5,505 nucleotides of DNA. It comes from Rhizorhapis sp. SPR117 (GTDB lineage Bacteria; Pseudomonadota; Alphaproteobacteria; Sphingomonadales; Sphingomonadaceae). The stretch is from positions 1-5,505 of the forward strand of contig NZ_JAKKIE010000116.1 in the NCBI RefSeq assembly GCF_021742065.1. Direction: 5' to 3'. Below the pieces are notes generated by a model. The model ran no database searches, was not told where the DNA came from, and was given only the letters and a program-made list of their open reading frames with translations. Shown piece by piece: positions 5,096 through 5,505 of this stretch; the first letter of the stretch is position 1; the number at the start of each line of letters is the position of its first letter. Both the position numbers and the translations under genes were made by a program.

Positions 5096-5281
5096 ATGTC
5101 CAACAATCACCTGAACTATCTTCGGCGCGAGCATGCCCGTCTCGACGCCGAGATTCAGCGCGAAGAGCGCCAGGTTCGACCCGATGAAGTGCTGATCGCG
5201 CGGCTCAAGAAGCTGAAGCTCGCGGTCAAGGACCAGATGGCGGCCGAGTGCGTCGACCTGCCCGATAGCCGGTTCGGCTGA
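5096..5281 (+). CDS. YdcH/DUF465-family small coiled-coil protein
   Basis: The 61-residue product matches the short DUF465 pattern: NYLRREHARLDAEI (7-20), a middle turn with RPDEVLIARLKKLKLAVKDQMA (28-49), and a short tail. Members form a two-helix coiled coil; the E-H-x-x-L-D and L-K-x-x-K-L-x-x-K-D elements are visible. Molecular function is not established, though chromosomal paralogues are common in alphaproteobacteria. The start at 5096 is preferred because GGAG (5086-5089) lies six bases upstream; in-frame ATGs at 5084 and 5090 overlap or abut that site. It has its own likely promoter upstream and a strong hairpin right after its stop, so it is probably a one-gene transcription unit. 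Confidence 0.82.
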   Translation: MSNNHLNYLRREHARLDAEIQREERQVRPDEVLIARLKKLKLAVKDQMAAECVDLPDSRFG

Positions 5282-5290
5282 GGCATAGGC

Positions 5291-5316
5291 GGCGGAGCCG
5301 AGGGATCGGCTCCGCC
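5291..5316 (+). terminator. Perfect 11-bp GC-rich stem-loop after the YdcH-like gene
   Basis: GGCGGAGCCGA (5291-5301) pairs without mismatch with TCGGCTCCGCC (5306-5316) around a four-base GGGA loop. It starts nine bases after the stop codon of the small gene. No T-run follows (ATTGCG), so it is an L-shaped or Rho-assisted terminator at best, or an mRNA-stabilising hairpin. Confidence 0.6.
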
Positions 5317-5505
5317 ATTGCGCCAGGAGACGCGACCCGCATCGCGGTGTTTCGAGACCAAAGCTGAGACTGCGATCACAGGTCCGCCTCGACCAGCAAA
5401 AAAACCTCTTGAAACCCGAATTGGCCTTACTAAGGCGTGTGGACATTTAAGGGATTCCTTTTTCCGCGCGGATCGGATTCAAGACTGGCGAAGGGAGCGC
5501 CATCT
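5317..5505. other. AT-richer non-coding right edge, no supported gene
   Basis: No open frame here has both a plausible start and protein-like composition. The stretch 5395-5462 is clearly less GC-rich than the rest of the window and contains a run of seven A (5398-5404) and TTTAAGGGATTCC. A perfect 10-base palindrome, TCCGCGCGGA, is at 5463-5472. GAAGGGAG at 5489-5496 resembles a ribosome-binding site for a gene starting beyond the window. It may be the flank or terminus of a mobile element, but no transposase is seen. Confidence 0.4.

Noticed and set aside
5409..5437. Promoter-like TTGAAA at 5409-5414
   Set aside because: No acceptable -10 hexamer lies 16-18 bases downstream; the nearest, TACTAA at 5428, is only 13 bases away.
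4616..5446. Long minus-strand open frame of 276 codons
   Set aside because: It runs antisense to two well-supported plus-strand genes with good ribosome-binding sites and through the perfect hairpin at 5291-5316. Its arginine- and alanine-rich composition is typical of a GC-rich shadow frame.

Overview
The window looks like accessory DNA (plasmid, integrative element or genomic island) of a high-GC alphaproteobacterium, most probably a sphingomonad (Sphingomonas, Sphingobium or Novosphingobium type). The grounds are the GC-rich, GC3-rich codon use, the small plasmid-type DUF proteins, a DUF1778/GNAT toxin-antitoxin pair, a thermonuclease-like gene and traces of mobile DNA at the left edge. 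No rRNA, tRNA or CRISPR array was seen. Taxonomy is inferred from style and remembered homologues, not from a marker gene.

Left part (1-1591). The first 67 bases read as the 3' end of a group II intron: the distal strand of domain V, then a domain VI hairpin with a bulged A seven bases before the intron end. Behind it lies the 3' exon of a DUF6927-like gene, so the intron has split that gene and excision would rejoin an ATG codon. A 68-residue unknown protein follows. Then comes a complete type II toxin-antitoxin operon of the TacAT/AtaRT kind: a DUF1778 ribbon-helix-helix antitoxin overlapping a GNAT acetyltransferase toxin by four bases. It is preceded by an unusually regular operator region in which GTAC cores recur on a 15-bp register.

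Middle part (1757-3301). A DUF1419-like protein and an exported staphylococcal-nuclease-like protein lie close together on the plus strand. They converge with a minus-strand gene for an unrecognised 164-residue protein, and the convergence point is rich in inverted repeats.

Right part (3302-5505). The minus-strand gene diverges from the most interesting gene of the window. This is a DpdA-like member of the tRNA-guanine transglycosylase superfamily that keeps counterparts of all the transglycosylase active-site residues. Its closest relatives as I remember them are the proteins that put 7-deazaguanine bases into DNA. Downstream are a leader that could form either a G-quadruplex or a hairpin, an unknown 181-residue protein, and a YdcH/DUF465-type small coiled-coil protein with its own promoter and a perfect 11-bp stem-loop after it. 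The last ~190 bases carry no supported gene, turn AT-richer, and may be the edge of another mobile element.

How the genes work together: the TA operon probably stabilises the element. The DpdA-like enzyme may modify the element's DNA (or a nucleic acid of its host or rivals) using a deazapurine made by the host queuosine pathway. No precursor-synthesis gene or restriction partner is visible here.
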